Counted from the first letter of the stretch, positions 10,959 to 20,334 are shown. The stretch: 64,000 nt of DNA from Sporosarcina luteola (GCF_007991495.1 NZ_BJYL01000004.1:171309-235308); one strand, 5' to 3'. Made by a program: numbers and translations. The notes: a model not told the origin generated them from the sequence alone.

Positions 10959-11207
10959 TCATTTATCAGTCTTTTTGCCCACTAGAACGATATCTTTACC
11001 GATTGTTAGTACATCTTCATACTTTATTTGCTTCAAATCCTTTATCTTTGTATCTAAAAACATTGTTCTTTCTGCTCCTCCTATTTGGAGCGTGTCTATT
11101 TTCCCGTTTTTCATATCAATTGAAGCATCCTGTACGAAACCTAAAAATGACCCCTTTTTTACTTCGATCACTTCTTTCTTCTGTAAATCTGAAAACTTCA
11201 TCCCCAT
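10959..11207 (-). CDS. ylmC: PRC-barrel protein, YlmC/YmxH family
   Basis: This is an 82-residue PRC-barrel protein beginning MGMKFSDLQKKEVIEV, with an AAAGGAGG ribosome site. The family is found in sporulating Firmicutes next to sigG or within the ylm operon. In B. subtilis it is small and of unknown function, and paralogues are linked to sporulation. It lies after the sigG terminator. Confidence 0.85.
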   Translation of the reverse strand: MGMKFSDLQKKEVIEVKKGSFLGFVQDASIDMKNGKIDTLQIGGAERTMFLDTKIKDLKQIKYEDVLTIGKDIVLVGKKTDK

Positions 11208-11240
11208 TCCTCCTTTTTACAGGATATGCATTTTGGCAAG

Positions 11241-11271
11241 AAAAAAAAACGCAATGCACGAGCATTGCGTT
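11241..11271 (-). terminator. Terminator of sigG
   Basis: On the minus strand ACGCAATGC and GCATTGCGT arms with a four-base loop are followed by a run of T residues, directly after the sigG stop codon. Confidence 0.88.
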
Positions 11272-11278
11272 CCTGCCA

Positions 11279-12061
11279 TTACTTATTTTCCATTCCATCT
11301 CGAATGATTTGAATTGCATTTTTTTCTAACCTTGAAATTTGGGCTTGCGAAATACCTAACTCCTTCGCAATTTCGGTTTGTGTCTGTCCTAAATAAAAGC
11401 GTTTGGAAAGGATCAATTGTTGCCTTTCGGTCATCTCTGAAACCGTTTCTTTCACTGACACATACGTGAGCCATCGTTCTTCGGACACCTTTTTATCTTG
11501 TAACTGATCCATGATGTACACTGGATCTCCGCCATCTCCATTCATCGGTTCGTGGAGAGACATCGGATCTTGTATTGCGTCCAAGGCAAATAGTATATCG
11601 TCTTCCGGGATACCTGTTACTTCCGCCAAATCCGAAATCTTTGGTTCCCTTTGATGATCATTTACAAACTGTTCTTTTGCACGAATCGCTTTATAAGCTA
11701 TATCTCGAAGCGATCTGGATACCCTAATAGCATGGTGATCCCTTAAATGTCTTTTAATTTCGCCAATGATCATTGGCACGGCATATGTCGAAAATCGGAC
11801 ATTATGTTTCAAATCGAAGTTGTCAATGGATTTCAATAAACCGATACAACCTACTTGGAAAAGGTCGTCCGCTTGTTCCCCCCTATATGCAAATCTTTGG
11901 ACCAGGCTTAGGACAAGCCTCAAATTCCCGATGACAAGTTCTTCCCTTGCCGATTCGTCACCACTCTGAAGCCGGATAAACGTTTCTTTCATCACTTCAT
12001 TCGTCAGTAATGGCAAATTGGACGTATCGATTCCGCAAATTTCCACTCTTGTACGCATCAT
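11279..12061 (-). CDS. sigG: RNA polymerase sigma-G factor (late forespore)
   Basis: Sigma-G directs late forespore transcription. The sequence MMRTRVEICGIDTSNLP matches the N-terminus of B. subtilis SigG. The start at 12061 has GGAGG upstream and gives 260 residues, as expected; the long in-frame extension upstream to 12151 is unlikely to be coding. Region 2 (DDLFQVGCIGLLKSIDNFD) and region 4 with a helix-turn-helix (GISQAQISRLEK) are intact. It is the distal gene of spoIIGA-sigE-sigG and probably also has its own sporulation promoter. Confidence 0.96.
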   Translation of the reverse strand: MMRTRVEICGIDTSNLPLLTNEVMKETFIRLQSGDESAREELVIGNLRLVLSLVQRFAYRGEQADDLFQVGCIGLLKSIDNFDLKHNVRFSTYAVPMIIGEIKRHLRDHHAIRVSRSLRDIAYKAIRAKEQFVNDHQREPKISDLAEVTGIPEDDILFALDAIQDPMSLHEPMNGDGGDPVYIMDQLQDKKVSEERWLTYVSVKETVSEMTERQQLILSKRFYLGQTQTEIAKELGISQAQISRLEKNAIQIIRDGMENK

Positions 12062-12099
12062 TCGCTTTTCCTCCGCATTCTGTAGATGACTGTACGAAA

Positions 12100-12128
12100 T
12101 AGTTTGTCCTCTGTATTGCAGAATATGC
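12100..12128 (-). promoter_or_regulatory. Putative sigma-F/sigma-G promoter of sigG
   Basis: On the minus strand GCATA (12124-12128) and CAAACTA (12100-12106) are separated by 17 bases. This resembles the sigma-F/G consensus of GnATA, about 18 bases, and CATnnTA. It lies in the short sigE-sigG gap, the place where B. subtilis sigG has its forespore promoter. Confidence 0.6.
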
Positions 12129-12154
12129 GGAATTTGAATCGCCAATTTCAACCA

Positions 12155-12865
12155 TCAGGCAATAGGATGATTTAATCTATCTCGTAATTCCGAGATAATT
12201 TTCTTTTCAAGACGTGATATATAGGATTGTGAAATGCCCAGTAATTCTGCAACTTCTTTTTGCGTCATTTCAATATTTCCTGTTAAACCAAAGCGACATT
12301 CCATAATATAACGCTCTCTTTCATCCAAAGTGCTAATTGCCTCAATCATATGCTGTCTCTCTAATTTCTTTTCAACGTCGTCAATAATAATATGTTCATC
12401 CGTCCCCAATATATCCGACAGCAGTAGTTCATTTCCATCCGCATCTGAATTTAACGGTTCATCAAAAGAGATTTCCGATCTAGTACGATTAGTTTTTCGT
12501 AAATGCATCAGAATTTCATTTTCAATACAACGAGAGGCATAAGTCGCCAATTTAATATTTCGATCGCTTTTAAATGTTTCGATCGCTTTTATAAGTCCGA
12601 TTGTACCAATGCTAATTAAATCTTCAATATGGGTATTCGTATTGTCAAAACGTCTTGCAATATATACAACAAGTCTTAAGTTTTTTTCTATCAGTGTATC
12701 TCTCGCATCCATATCCCCTTCCATGAATGCCCTGATTGCCTTTGCCTCCTCTTCCCTGGATAATGGCTTCGGAAGAGATTCATGACCTCCGATATAATAA
12801 GTACCACTTCTTTTCCTAAAGAAGCTTTTAATGATCGATATCCATTTTTTCATTTCATGCCACAT
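12155..12865 (-). CDS. sigE: RNA polymerase sigma-E factor precursor (early mother cell)
   Basis: This is pro-sigma-E, which is processed by SpoIIGA and then directs early mother-cell transcription. The 236 residues start with a hydrophobic, basic pro-peptide of about 23 residues ending at TYYIGG, where the B. subtilis cleavage falls between the two tyrosines. That is about four residues shorter than in B. subtilis. Regions 2 ([19 protein letters not shown]) and 4 ([14 protein letters not shown]) are intact. The start overlaps the end of spoIIGA by 11 bases, so expression is coupled. Confidence 0.96.
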   Translation of the reverse strand: MWHEMKKWISIIKSFFRKRSGTYYIGGHESLPKPLSREEEAKAIRAFMEGDMDARDTLIEKNLRLVVYIARRFDNTNTHIEDLISIGTIGLIKAIETFKSDRNIKLATYASRCIENEILMHLRKTNRTRSEISFDEPLNSDADGNELLLSDILGTDEHIIIDDVEKKLERQHMIEAISTLDERERYIMECRFGLTGNIEMTQKEVAELLGISQSYISRLEKKIISELRDRLNHPIA

Positions 12866-13706
12866 GTTCCGTTCCCCTTTCGTTCGTAATTATTTCCAAT
12901 GCGGAGGCATGCAATATGGCACCCGCGCCTTCAGGATAACGATTATCTTGTTTTGTTAGAACAATATAACCAGATGGCAACTCACTCCCTTTCCCAATGA
13001 CCCATTTTTCAAATTTAAACCCAACTGCCCATGATGTGCCTTGAACAGTTTGTAACCGAATGAGACGCGTATCTTTCTGGTACGGCTTCGGAATTGCAGA
13101 AAGTTGTGGCATGCTTTGGCTATTCCATTTTTGCAATGGTTCTTTCAACTGAGCAGGAAGAATCTTTTCCACTGCTTTCAATGATACGAAATGTACAGCA
13201 TCTCCTGTTATCGGTTCGGTACATCGATTTCCTGTATCAATGAATGTCGGAATATTGATTGAACCATTCCAAATTGCCAATACGGATTCGGTCGAATATG
13301 ACGATAATTGTCGGGCCGTTCGTACATCCAACCACTTCGTCTTCAACAAATTTAAAAAAAGATAAGCAAGAAGTGCACAAATGAAGACGGTGACCAAAGC
13401 ATTCGAAAACATGAACATATCCGTGAATACCGTCAATGCACCGCCAGCAAAAAGCGCGCCAATCAGTACAATGAGTGAAGGACTACCCCATGAAGAAAAG
13501 GACAAACCAAAGGCGCAAATCACCATTAGGAGAAAAGCGAATACGATGGCGAGAGGAGAGCTAGGAAAGAGGGTGACTGGTAACGCTCCAATGAAGGAAG
13601 CCAATAATAACCGGCTCTTCTTAGCTTGTGCCTTGCCCATTCGATTGGCAAAAGACAAAATCGCAAAATTAAATACGGTATTGATTCCGATAATGATTTC
13701 CCCATA
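12855..13706 (-). CDS. spoIIGA: Sporulation sigma-E processing peptidase SpoIIGA
   Basis: SpoIIGA is the membrane aspartic protease that activates pro-sigma-E when triggered by forespore SpoIIR. An N-terminal domain of about four or five hydrophobic segments is followed by a cytoplasmic protease domain with DTGN (D158). I start it at 13706, after GGAGG, giving [15 protein letters not shown] and 283 residues. The 83-residue upstream extension of the open frame runs through a repeat and has no family similarity. The protein is shorter than the 309-residue B. subtilis form, mostly in the membrane part. Confidence 0.93.
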   Translation of the reverse strand, partial: YGEIIIGINTVFNFAILSFANRMGKAQAKKSRLLLASFIGALPVTLFPSSPLAIVFAFLLMVICAFGLSFSSWGSPSLIVLIGALFAGGALTVFTDMFMFSNALVTVFICALLAYLFLNLLKTKWLDVRTARQLSSYSTESVLAIWNGSINIPTFIDTGNRCTEPITGDAVHFVSLKAVEKILPAQLKEPLQKWNSQSMPQLSAIPKPYQKDTRLIRLQTVQGTSWAVGFKFEKWVIGKGSELPSGYIVLTKQDNRYPEGAGAILHASALEIITNERGTEHVA

Positions 13707-13803
13707 CATCGGCCTGCCCTCCTTGAACGTAAGGATAACATGCCAAATCTGCAATGTTTGTCGGAATAAGGATGAATAATTAGTAAAAAAACGACAATAA
13801 TCG
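13707..13803 (-). promoter_or_regulatory. spoIIG promoter region with Spo0A-box-like sites
   Basis: Upstream of spoIIGA there are two imperfect matches to the Spo0A box TGTCGAA: TGTCGTT on the minus strand (13790-13796) and TGTCGGA on the plus strand (13759-13765). B. subtilis spoIIG is a Spo0A-activated sigma-A promoter with an unusually long spacer, so a weak -35 is expected. I could not fix the -10 and -35 with certainty. Confidence 0.35.
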
Positions 13804-13804
13804 A

Positions 13805-13922
13805 AAGCGAAGGACGCCTGCCTAGAGGCGACAGGCATAAGGCGAAGATGTGAAGTGGCGTTCTTTGCCACGTAGCAGCTTTGACTTATGACCCCGAGCC
13901 TCTGGCGTCCGTAGCTGGATGA
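13805..13922. repeat. Dispersed hairpin repeat, family A, copy 1
   Basis: This stretch of about 118 bases, between spoIIGA and ftsZ, has the family A core: GACAGGCATAAGGCGAAG, a GTGGC/GCCAC hairpin and GCAGCTTTGACTTATGACCC. The two halves are imperfectly complementary, so the element can fold into one long stem. Related copies lie at 22697-22814 and 59216-59330 in the opposite orientation. No open frame or transposase is associated. Confidence 0.8.
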
Positions 13923-13940
13923 TATCGAAAGCAAAGGGCG

Positions 13941-13986
13941 CAAAAAAAGCACCATGGCTTGTCCATTGGACTGCCGTGGTGCTTCT
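13941..13986 (-). terminator. Terminator of ftsAZ
   Basis: On the minus strand AAGCACCACGGCAGTCCA and its near-complement form a long stem ending in GCTTTTTTT, 18 bases after the ftsZ stop codon. It separates the division operon from spoIIGA. Confidence 0.85.
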
Positions 13987-14003
13987 TAAATTCAGTACTA
14001 GTG

Positions 14004-15161
14004 TTATCTCCTACGATTGCGAAGGAAAGTCGGAATATCCAGCGCTTCGTCTTGTTGATTTCCTTGTTGTTGTCTTGTCGGCTCGGGTTGTTGGAACTGT
14101 TGCCCGGACTCTTCCCTGCGACTATGAACCGGTTGAGCGGGTTGAGATTCACGTTGGCGCGTAGCCCCGAATCCAGGATTTCTTGAAGCCTTTGTTGGAT
14201 TTAACTGTTCTTCATTAAACCCTGTTGCAATGACAGTCACGACGATTTCATCTTTCAAATCATCATTGATGACAGAACCAAATATCATATTGACGTCTTC
14301 ATCAGAGGCAGAAGCTACAATATCCGCAGCCTCTTGCACTTCAAACAGACTTAAATTGGATCCGCCGGTAATATTCATCAATACACCTTTAGCGCCATCG
14401 ATCGATGTTTCTAAAAGCGGGCTGGAAATTGCCTTTTTGGCAGCTTCTGCAGCACGGTTTTCTCCGGTCGACATACCGATTCCCATTAGAGCGGAACCTT
14501 TATTGGACATGATTGTCTTCACGTCTGCAAAGTCCAAGTTAATAAGACCAGGAACGGCAATCAAATCTGAAATGCCTTGAACCCCTTGACGAAGAACATT
14601 ATCAGCTTCTCTGAAAGCTTCTAACATCGGCGTATTCTTATCAACGATTTCCAGCAACTTATCATTCGGTATGACGATTAACGTATCCACAGATTCTTTC
14701 ATTGCTGCGATGCCACCGATAGCCTGTGTGGAACGCTTCCGGCCTTCAAATGTGAATGGGCGCGTCACAACACCTACTGTAAGGGCACCAAGATCTTTCG
14801 CCACCTGTGCGATGACAGGCGCGGCACCAGTACCAGTACCTCCACCCATGCCTGCCGTTACGAAGACCATATCAGCTCCGCGAAGAGCCTCTTCAATTTG
14901 CTCACGGCTTTCTTCAGCTGCTTTTTTCCCCACTTCAGGATTTGCACCAGCACCCAGGCCTCGAGTCAATTTCGCTCCAATTTGCAACTTCACTTCAGCC
15001 TCAGATAAGTTTAATGCTTGAGCATCTGTATTGACTGCAATAAATTCTACACCTTGTACACCGTGTTCAATCATTCTATTGACGGCGTTATTACCACCAC
15101 CACCAACTCCAATCACCTTGATGACTGCGAGTGCATCGACATTCGTATCAAAATCCAGCAT
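14004..15161 (-). CDS. ftsZ: Cell division protein FtsZ
   Basis: FtsZ is a tubulin-like GTPase that forms the division ring. The 385 residues contain the GTP-binding loop GGGTGTG at residues 106-112, the T7 synergy loop NLDFADV, a glutamine-rich unstructured linker (about 320-370) and the C-terminal peptide [11 protein letters not shown], which binds FtsA, SepF and other partners. A GGAGGAG ribosome site precedes the ATG. It follows ftsA by 40 bases and ends at a strong terminator. Confidence 0.98.
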   Translation of the reverse strand: MLDFDTNVDALAVIKVIGVGGGGNNAVNRMIEHGVQGVEFIAVNTDAQALNLSEAEVKLQIGAKLTRGLGAGANPEVGKKAAEESREQIEEALRGADMVFVTAGMGGGTGTGAAPVIAQVAKDLGALTVGVVTRPFTFEGRKRSTQAIGGIAAMKESVDTLIVIPNDKLLEIVDKNTPMLEAFREADNVLRQGVQGISDLIAVPGLINLDFADVKTIMSNKGSALMGIGMSTGENRAAEAAKKAISSPLLETSIDGAKGVLMNITGGSNLSLFEVQEAADIVASASDEDVNMIFGSVINDDLKDEIVVTVIATGFNEEQLNPTKASRNPGFGATRQRESQPAQPVHSRREESGQQFQQPEPTRQQQGNQQDEALDIPTFLRNRRR

Positions 15162-15201
15162 TTTCTCTCCTCCTAATCCCTATCTGACCGTTTTTATCTG
15201 G

Positions 15202-16485
15202 TCACTCAAAAAATCCATCGAAAAATCTTTTAGTCTTGTTCATGAAGCTAGTTTTTCTTTCTTTTTCCTTTGTAACAACCTTCTTTTTAGGTGAGGCTTG
15301 ATAATCCAGATCACTAGTTGTTGCTGCAGTTTGAGTTTCAGCTGTAAAGCCAAAATAAGTATCTTCCATATTAGCATACCGGATAAGACCTACAGCAGTC
15401 GAATACATCGGTTCCCGGATGCCAATATATTCAGGTGTATGGATGCGGACCCTCGTCTTCAACACATGTCTTGCAAGTTGCAAGATTCCTTCAAGTTTCG
15501 TCGTACCGCCAGTCAGTACGACTCCACCCGGTAAATCATGGATTCCCATACGGAAGAGTTCTTCAAGAACCAAATCGAATAACTCTTCTAATCGTACTCC
15601 AATGATTTCCGATATGTATCTCTGACTATATTGATCTTTCGAATCAGCCCCGATAACTGGAACTTCAAAAAGGTCATCGTCTGATGCATCATCATAGAAA
15701 GCATGTCCATATTGATGTTTTATCTTCCTGGCTTGTTCGGTTGGAGTCTTTAAAATGATCGACAAATCTTTTGTAATATGATCTCCACCTACTGGAATTA
15801 CAGAGGTTGAAATAAAACGATTATCACCGAAAATGGCAATCGTTGTTGAACCACCGCCAATGTCGATAAACGCAGTACCATGATTCATCTCGTCCTCAGT
15901 CAATGCGAATGTGCCTGCTGCAAGGGGCTGCAAATAGATTTCACGAATGACTAAGCCTGCCCTTTCGACGCAGCGTAAAATGTTATGCACCAATGTTTTA
16001 GAAGTAGTGATAAGCGTTCCGTCCATCTCAAGTCGAACACCGATCATACCGCGTGGATCTTTTATTTCATCATAATCGTCCACAATGAATTGTTTCGGAA
16101 TGATATTGACGATTTCTCTTTCCGGGGGAACTGACATGACTTGAGCGGATTTCATTACGCGTCCTAAATCATCGTCCGTGATTTCCCTGTTTTCCGAATT
16201 GACAGCTACTACACCTTTAACGTCTTGCAGCAGGACTCCATTTGCAGGAATGCCTAAGACGACTTCTCGGATTTGCATGCCTGTCATCCGTTCAGCTTGT
16301 TCAATCGCTTTACGAATAGATTGGACAGTGGCATCAATGTCAATAATGGTTCCTTTACGAATACCCGCCGATTGGACGTTTCCGACTCCAATTACGTGGA
16401 GAGATCCGCCGTCCACTTCGCCGATCAGCACTTTGACTGACGAAGATCCTATATCAAGTGATACATATGTTGTAGATTGACTCAA
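15202..16485 (-). CDS. ftsA: Cell division protein FtsA
   Basis: FtsA is an actin-fold ATPase that tethers FtsZ to the membrane. It is 427 residues with the phosphate-1 motif LDIGSSSVKV, the phosphate-2 motif AFIDIGGGSTTIAIF, the adenosine motif GVVLTGGTTKLEG and a C-terminal amphipathic membrane helix (KRFFDGFFE). The 94-base gap upstream contains a TATAAT-like -10 at 16530-16535 on the minus strand, though I found no clear -35, so ftsAZ may have its own promoter. Confidence 0.97.
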   Translation of the reverse strand: MSQSTTYVSLDIGSSSVKVLIGEVDGGSLHVIGVGNVQSAGIRKGTIIDIDATVQSIRKAIEQAERMTGMQIREVVLGIPANGVLLQDVKGVVAVNSENREITDDDLGRVMKSAQVMSVPPEREIVNIIPKQFIVDDYDEIKDPRGMIGVRLEMDGTLITTSKTLVHNILRCVERAGLVIREIYLQPLAAGTFALTEDEMNHGTAFIDIGGGSTTIAIFGDNRFISTSVIPVGGDHITKDLSIILKTPTEQARKIKHQYGHAFYDDASDDDLFEVPVIGADSKDQYSQRYISEIIGVRLEELFDLVLEELFRMGIHDLPGGVVLTGGTTKLEGILQLARHVLKTRVRIHTPEYIGIREPMYSTAVGLIRYANMEDTYFGFTAETQTAATTSDLDYQASPKKKVVTKEKERKTSFMNKTKRFFDGFFE

Positions 16486-16579
16486 TTTCCGGCACCTCCC
16501 ATTGCAGTCCTTATCTTACATTCTATTGTATTATAGTCGTATTGTCTAAATATTTTCTCCATACATTGCTCATTTCCTT

Positions 16580-16957
16580 TCATTCCTGCACTTTCGTTTC
16601 AGAAACTTTACTTCGCTCCGACCACTTTGAAAGTAAAACCCGTCGAATGACAGCGATATTCTGAAACAATCTCACGCCAAACGCGAAAACGGCAGCTAAG
16701 TATAAATCTACTCCAAGATGTACCCCAAGGAAGGCTAATCCAGCAGCTAGCGCTATATTGAAAAAGAAACCTGATATGAACACCTTATCATCGTAAATCT
16801 GTTGGAGATGTGCTCGAATCCCTCCGAAAAGCGTATCTAGAGCAGCTAATACAGCAATGGATAAATAATTGCTATATATTTGTGGAATTTGAATATCTGA
16901 TAACAGACCAAGCGAAACTCCAAGTATCAAACCAAGCAACGGCAACCACATTGTCAT
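16580..16957 (-). CDS. sbp: Small basic family membrane protein (DUF1290)
   Basis: This is a 125-residue integral membrane protein with three or four hydrophobic segments and the motif LAALDTLFGGIRAHLQ, typical of the small basic family found next to ftsA in Gram-positives. It overlaps the end of ylxX by four bases, which means translational coupling. The function is not established; context suggests a membrane role linked to division. Confidence 0.85.
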   Translation of the reverse strand: MTMWLPLLGLILGVSLGLLSDIQIPQIYSNYLSIAVLAALDTLFGGIRAHLQQIYDDKVFISGFFFNIALAAGLAFLGVHLGVDLYLAAVFAFGVRLFQNIAVIRRVLLSKWSERSKVSETKVQE

Positions 16958-17676
16958 TCCCCTTTCGTCTGCTCTTCCAAGTACAGATTTTCAAATTTTT
17001 CCGGCCAACCATGTATCATCAAATCTTTTACCGGTTGATTGATGTCCAGTACAAGGTTGTCAAGGTAGAAATCATCATGGATGGACGAAGCTAATAAATA
17101 ATTATAAAGCTTTTCACTTTCTGACATAGTTGGTGAAATGATTTTAATCTTAAATGGTGGTGTCGAAACATTAAGCCCATTTACTGATGTCGACCCATTA
17201 ATGACTCTAATCGAGCTCATCACTGTATAACGTTTTCCATCAATTTCCATGTCGATCCCTTTAAAGCGATTCACATCATTGACAAAACGCGTTAATAAAT
17301 CGGATGAAATACTCGTGATTGGTATTCCATACGCGATACTTTCTGCTGATGGCCGAACTTCGATAACTATACCCGGGCCAGTAATATCTGTAGTACCGGC
17401 TTTTCGGCGTAACTTGTCCACAGTATCGTTCAAGGCTTTTCCGGCGCTCGCTTCACTTAGTGATTGATAGGAAGATATTGTATTATCCAAATCACGTATT
17501 TCAGAAAGAAGCTCAGAATGGAGTTTTTTCTCTTCTGCCAATTCTTGTCGAATTGCCCATATATCCCTTGTATCACGTGTCTCAGGATACTCCATCGTGT
17601 TATATTGAACGGCAATCATAAATCCGATTAGCAGGAGGACAACTGTAAATTTCCAATTGATTGCCTTATTCATCAA
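16954..17676 (-). CDS. ylxX: DUF881 membrane-anchored protein (YlxX-like)
   Basis: This is a 240-residue protein with one N-terminal membrane segment (about residues 8-25), a coiled coil (about 45-85) and the extracytoplasmic DUF881 core with GPGIVIEVRPS and AIRVINGSTSVNG-like motifs. Two DUF881 paralogues in tandem between divIB and sbp match ylxW-ylxX of B. subtilis. Function is unknown, but the conserved dcw location suggests a division or envelope role. Confidence 0.85.
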   Translation of the reverse strand: MMNKAINWKFTVVLLLIGFMIAVQYNTMEYPETRDTRDIWAIRQELAEEKKLHSELLSEIRDLDNTISSYQSLSEASAGKALNDTVDKLRRKAGTTDITGPGIVIEVRPSAESIAYGIPITSISSDLLTRFVNDVNRFKGIDMEIDGKRYTVMSSIRVINGSTSVNGLNVSTPPFKIKIISPTMSESEKLYNYLLASSIHDDFYLDNLVLDINQPVKDLMIHGWPEKFENLYLEEQTKGE

Positions 17677-17700
17677 ACACCCTCCTTCTTCAATGATTGC

Positions 17701-18423
17701 TTATGACTCGTCCCTTAATGCAGGTAGCCTGATATCCCTCATCGGTTCCATCGTAACGACGATATTTTCGTAAACTAGGCCGTCAATCACTCCCCCGCTC
17801 AAATTTAAAGACGATGAGAGAACTTCTGAATCCCCAATTGCTTCAATGACAAATGGAGCAGGAAATGTCCGGCCGTCGATCTTTATGACAGGGCCCGTAC
17901 ATTTTATATACGAATTCGAAGAAATTCTTTGGCCATTTATTGCGATTCCTTGCGCTCCTGAAATTTTCAATTCATTCACAACCCTCAATACATGACTTTC
18001 ATGGACGATATAATCATTTGGGTTCTGTTCTACAGGATCATAATCTCCATCCATTAATGTGACACGGACACCCGATCCAGCTGCTGGGATAACCCCTAGA
18101 AGTAAACGAAGATCTTTTGCTTCATTCACTAGGAAAGAATGGTTGTCCTCATTTTCCGAAAAAGATTTTTCGAATTTATGGATTTCAACTTGTTTCGACT
18201 GGATTTCATCAGCTAGTTCTTTATTTCTTTCCTTTTGAGCAATCAATTCGCCACGGTATTGTTCTTCCTGTTGGAAAGTCGGGGACTGAGCTGATTCGCT
18301 ATTGTCTTTCCCTAAAGTGCGATAAGAAAATGCAAAGATGAAACCGAGCACGAGGAAAACTAGTGAATATAAAAGGTAGTTGCCCCTTTTTTTATCCTTA
18401 CTCATTTTCTTCGCCATCCTCAT
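17701..18423 (-). CDS. ylxW: DUF881 membrane-anchored protein (YlxW-like)
   Basis: This is the first of the two DUF881 proteins. It has a basic N-terminus (KKMSKDKKRG), one membrane segment, a coiled coil around residues 50-95 and the DUF881 fold with GSGVRVTLMDGDYD and GAQGIAINGQRI. Several ATG or GTG codons near 18405-18465 could be the start. I place it at 18423, inside the acidic tail of divIB, so the genes overlap. The longest frame would start at 18465. Confidence 0.82.
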   Translation of the reverse strand: MRMAKKMSKDKKRGNYLLYSLVFLVLGFIFAFSYRTLGKDNSESAQSPTFQQEEQYRGELIAQKERNKELADEIQSKQVEIHKFEKSFSENEDNHSFLVNEAKDLRLLLGVIPAAGSGVRVTLMDGDYDPVEQNPNDYIVHESHVLRVVNELKISGAQGIAINGQRISSNSYIKCTGPVIKIDGRTFPAPFVIEAIGDSEVLSSSLNLSGGVIDGLVYENIVVTMEPMRDIRLPALRDES

Positions 18424-19192
18424 CACCTTCCCCTTCCTCTTCCCCTCCATTTCCGTAAACTTCATTGTAGGGTGAAAAAAACGTTCCGACTTCCATGTCG
18501 ATTATACCCTTTTCTACATCCCCTAATTGTGATGTAATTTCTGGGTAATAATCCATCTTCTCCGCAAATGTCTGTATAATGGCATGCACTTCGTATCCAT
18601 CATCCATATAAACAGTAATCGTGTCTGGGTCATTTTCTGTCCCTGTATAGATAATTTCAGATATAAGGCTCCGAACATCATCAGACATTTTCAACAACTG
18701 CGATGTCAATTTCTTCCTTACCTTCAGGTTATCCATATTATTCAAAATAGGGACATTCGGATAGTTGATATTGCTTGAAATGATGTCACTATTTTCGAGC
18801 AAAAGAACAAACTGACCTTTTTCCTCCACATACGCTACCGTCTTCCACTCACTTACCGAGATATCGATGTCCCTTAACCATTTCCTTTTGACAGAGACTT
18901 TACTGACGCCTTTAATCTTCAAAAGTTCATTTTCCACGTCTTCCGTGTCGAACCCCCAATAAGAGCTCCCTTCAAGAATCCCACTTTTTTCGAAGTAAAA
19001 CTGCTCATCATGCAACTCGGCACCACGGATAACAATCTCTCCAACTTTGCTTAACGGGGATTGAAAGTATAACAATACGAGAAGGGCAGCGCAAAAAACG
19101 ACAATAATGAATAGAAATTTTTTATTCGTCTTCCTTCGTCGTTTTTCTCTCATGGATGGTATACGTTCTTCGATGTCTATCACTTTATCCAT
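18398..19192 (-). CDS. divIB: Cell division protein DivIB / FtsQ
   Basis: DivIB is a bitopic division protein that forms the DivIB-DivIC-FtsL complex and helps activate septal peptidoglycan synthesis. A basic cytoplasmic tail is followed by a membrane segment (about residues 26-45), a POTRA domain starting at LSKVGEIVIRG, a beta domain and an acidic C-terminal tail rich in E, G and D. The length of 264 residues is normal. It directly follows the spoVE-like gene, with murG and murB absent from the gap. Confidence 0.93.
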   Translation of the reverse strand: MDKVIDIEERIPSMREKRRRKTNKKFLFIIVVFCAALLVLLYFQSPLSKVGEIVIRGAELHDEQFYFEKSGILEGSSYWGFDTEDVENELLKIKGVSKVSVKRKWLRDIDISVSEWKTVAYVEEKGQFVLLLENSDIISSNINYPNVPILNNMDNLKVRKKLTSQLLKMSDDVRSLISEIIYTGTENDPDTITVYMDDGYEVHAIIQTFAEKMDYYPEITSQLGDVEKGIIDMEVGTFFSPYNEVYGNGGEEEGEGDEDGEENE

Positions 19193-19207
19193 GTGCCAAC
19201 CCTCCGA

Positions 19208-20299
19208 TCAACTTCTTTTTTTCAAAAATGCAAAGTGCAATATGATCCCGGCAGCCATCCAAGTAGTAAGCAATGATGACCCGCCATAACTGATAAATGG
19301 CAATGTTACCCCCGTAACTGGCAGTAAACCCGAGACAACACCGACATTCAGAAACGTTTGAAATATAATCATGGAAGCCATTCCCGCAGTAATTAGAAAA
19401 GCTTTAAAATCATGTGTACGGATGGCAATTCCAAATGCAGAAATGAGCAATATTGAAAATAAGAGTAGAACAAATGCAGCTCCGATAAATCCTGTTTCTT
19501 CCGCAATGATGGAAAATATGAAATCATTTTGCGGTTCGGGTAAGTACAAGTATTTTTGTCGGCTATTGCCGTACCCGTGACCGAATAATCCTCCCGGTGC
19601 TATTGCAAACAATGATTGAATCGCTTGAAAACCTGTTCCAAGCGGATCATTCCAAGGGTCTATATAGGATTTGATCCGTTCAAGCCGATAAGGTGCTGCC
19701 GCAATTAATGCAATGAAGGCACCAACACCTGTAAAGCCCAGAACAGCGAAAAAAGATAATGGATATCCTGCCAAAAAAAGAATAACAAACGCTGAAACAA
19801 TCATGATGACTGCAGAACCAAGATCGGGCTGCATCATAATCAATGCGGCCGGTAAAAGGATAAGCGTGAAATGGCTCAATCTGAATGGGCTTTTCCCAGC
19901 AGACTGCTTCATATTGCAAGCCAGTTTTCCTATCAATGCCACTTTGACGAACTCCGCCGGTTGAATGCTGAATGGACCTAATGCAATCCAACTTTGTGAA
20001 CCGTTTCTGACAGCACCAATTCCCGGTATCATGACAGCAACCAACATAATGATTGTTATGTAATAAAAGGCGGTCCAAAACGACTGACTGGACGTCCACG
20101 ATCCTTTCATCAACATGAATGCCACAAATATCGAAACCGCCATATAAATGCCTTGTTTGACAATGAACGGGGAGGAATCCGCATAATGGACTTGCCCCCA
20201 ATAGGAACCAGCCGAATGTACAAACACTAATCCAATGATTGACAGTGCCACTGCCGAAATGATGAAGGCAGTCTTTAATTTCTGTTCCAGTGAACGCAT
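19208..20299 (-). CDS. spoVE: SEDS peptidoglycan polymerase of the dcw cluster (SpoVE/FtsW-like)
   Basis: This is a 363-residue SEDS-family glycosyltransferase with about ten membrane segments. It contains AGSYWGQVHY, IQPAEFVKVALI, MQPDLGSAVIM, YGNSRQKYLYLPEPQNDFIF and PFISYGGSS, all SEDS signatures. By position, after murD, it corresponds to B. subtilis spoVE, which works with SpoVD on cortex. A second SEDS gene (ftsW) lies at 62799-63962, so division and sporulation roles may be split as in Bacillus. Which paralogue does which is inferred from synteny. Confidence 0.85.
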   Translation of the reverse strand: MRSLEQKLKTAFIISAVALSIIGLVFVHSAGSYWGQVHYADSSPFIVKQGIYMAVSIFVAFMLMKGSWTSSQSFWTAFYYITIIMLVAVMIPGIGAVRNGSQSWIALGPFSIQPAEFVKVALIGKLACNMKQSAGKSPFRLSHFTLILLPAALIMMQPDLGSAVIMIVSAFVILFLAGYPLSFFAVLGFTGVGAFIALIAAAPYRLERIKSYIDPWNDPLGTGFQAIQSLFAIAPGGLFGHGYGNSRQKYLYLPEPQNDFIFSIIAEETGFIGAAFVLLLFSILLISAFGIAIRTHDFKAFLITAGMASMIIFQTFLNVGVVSGLLPVTGVTLPFISYGGSSLLTTWMAAGIILHFAFLKKRS

Positions 20300-20334
20300 C
20301 CTTCCGTCTTAGTGTTCAAGAAGTAAACGATGAT

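Noticed and set aside
12062..12151. Thirty extra residues before SigG
   Set aside because: The segment contains the likely sigma-F/G promoter and the inner start matches the known SigG N-terminus.
13381..13779. A 132-residue plus-strand frame over spoIIGA
   Set aside because: It lies antisense to the spoIIGA membrane region and its start has no ribosome site.
13707..13955. An 83-residue in-frame extension of spoIIGA upstream of 13706
   Set aside because: It runs through repeat family A and the promoter region, and a strong GGAGG ribosome site precedes the inner ATG that matches the family N-terminus.
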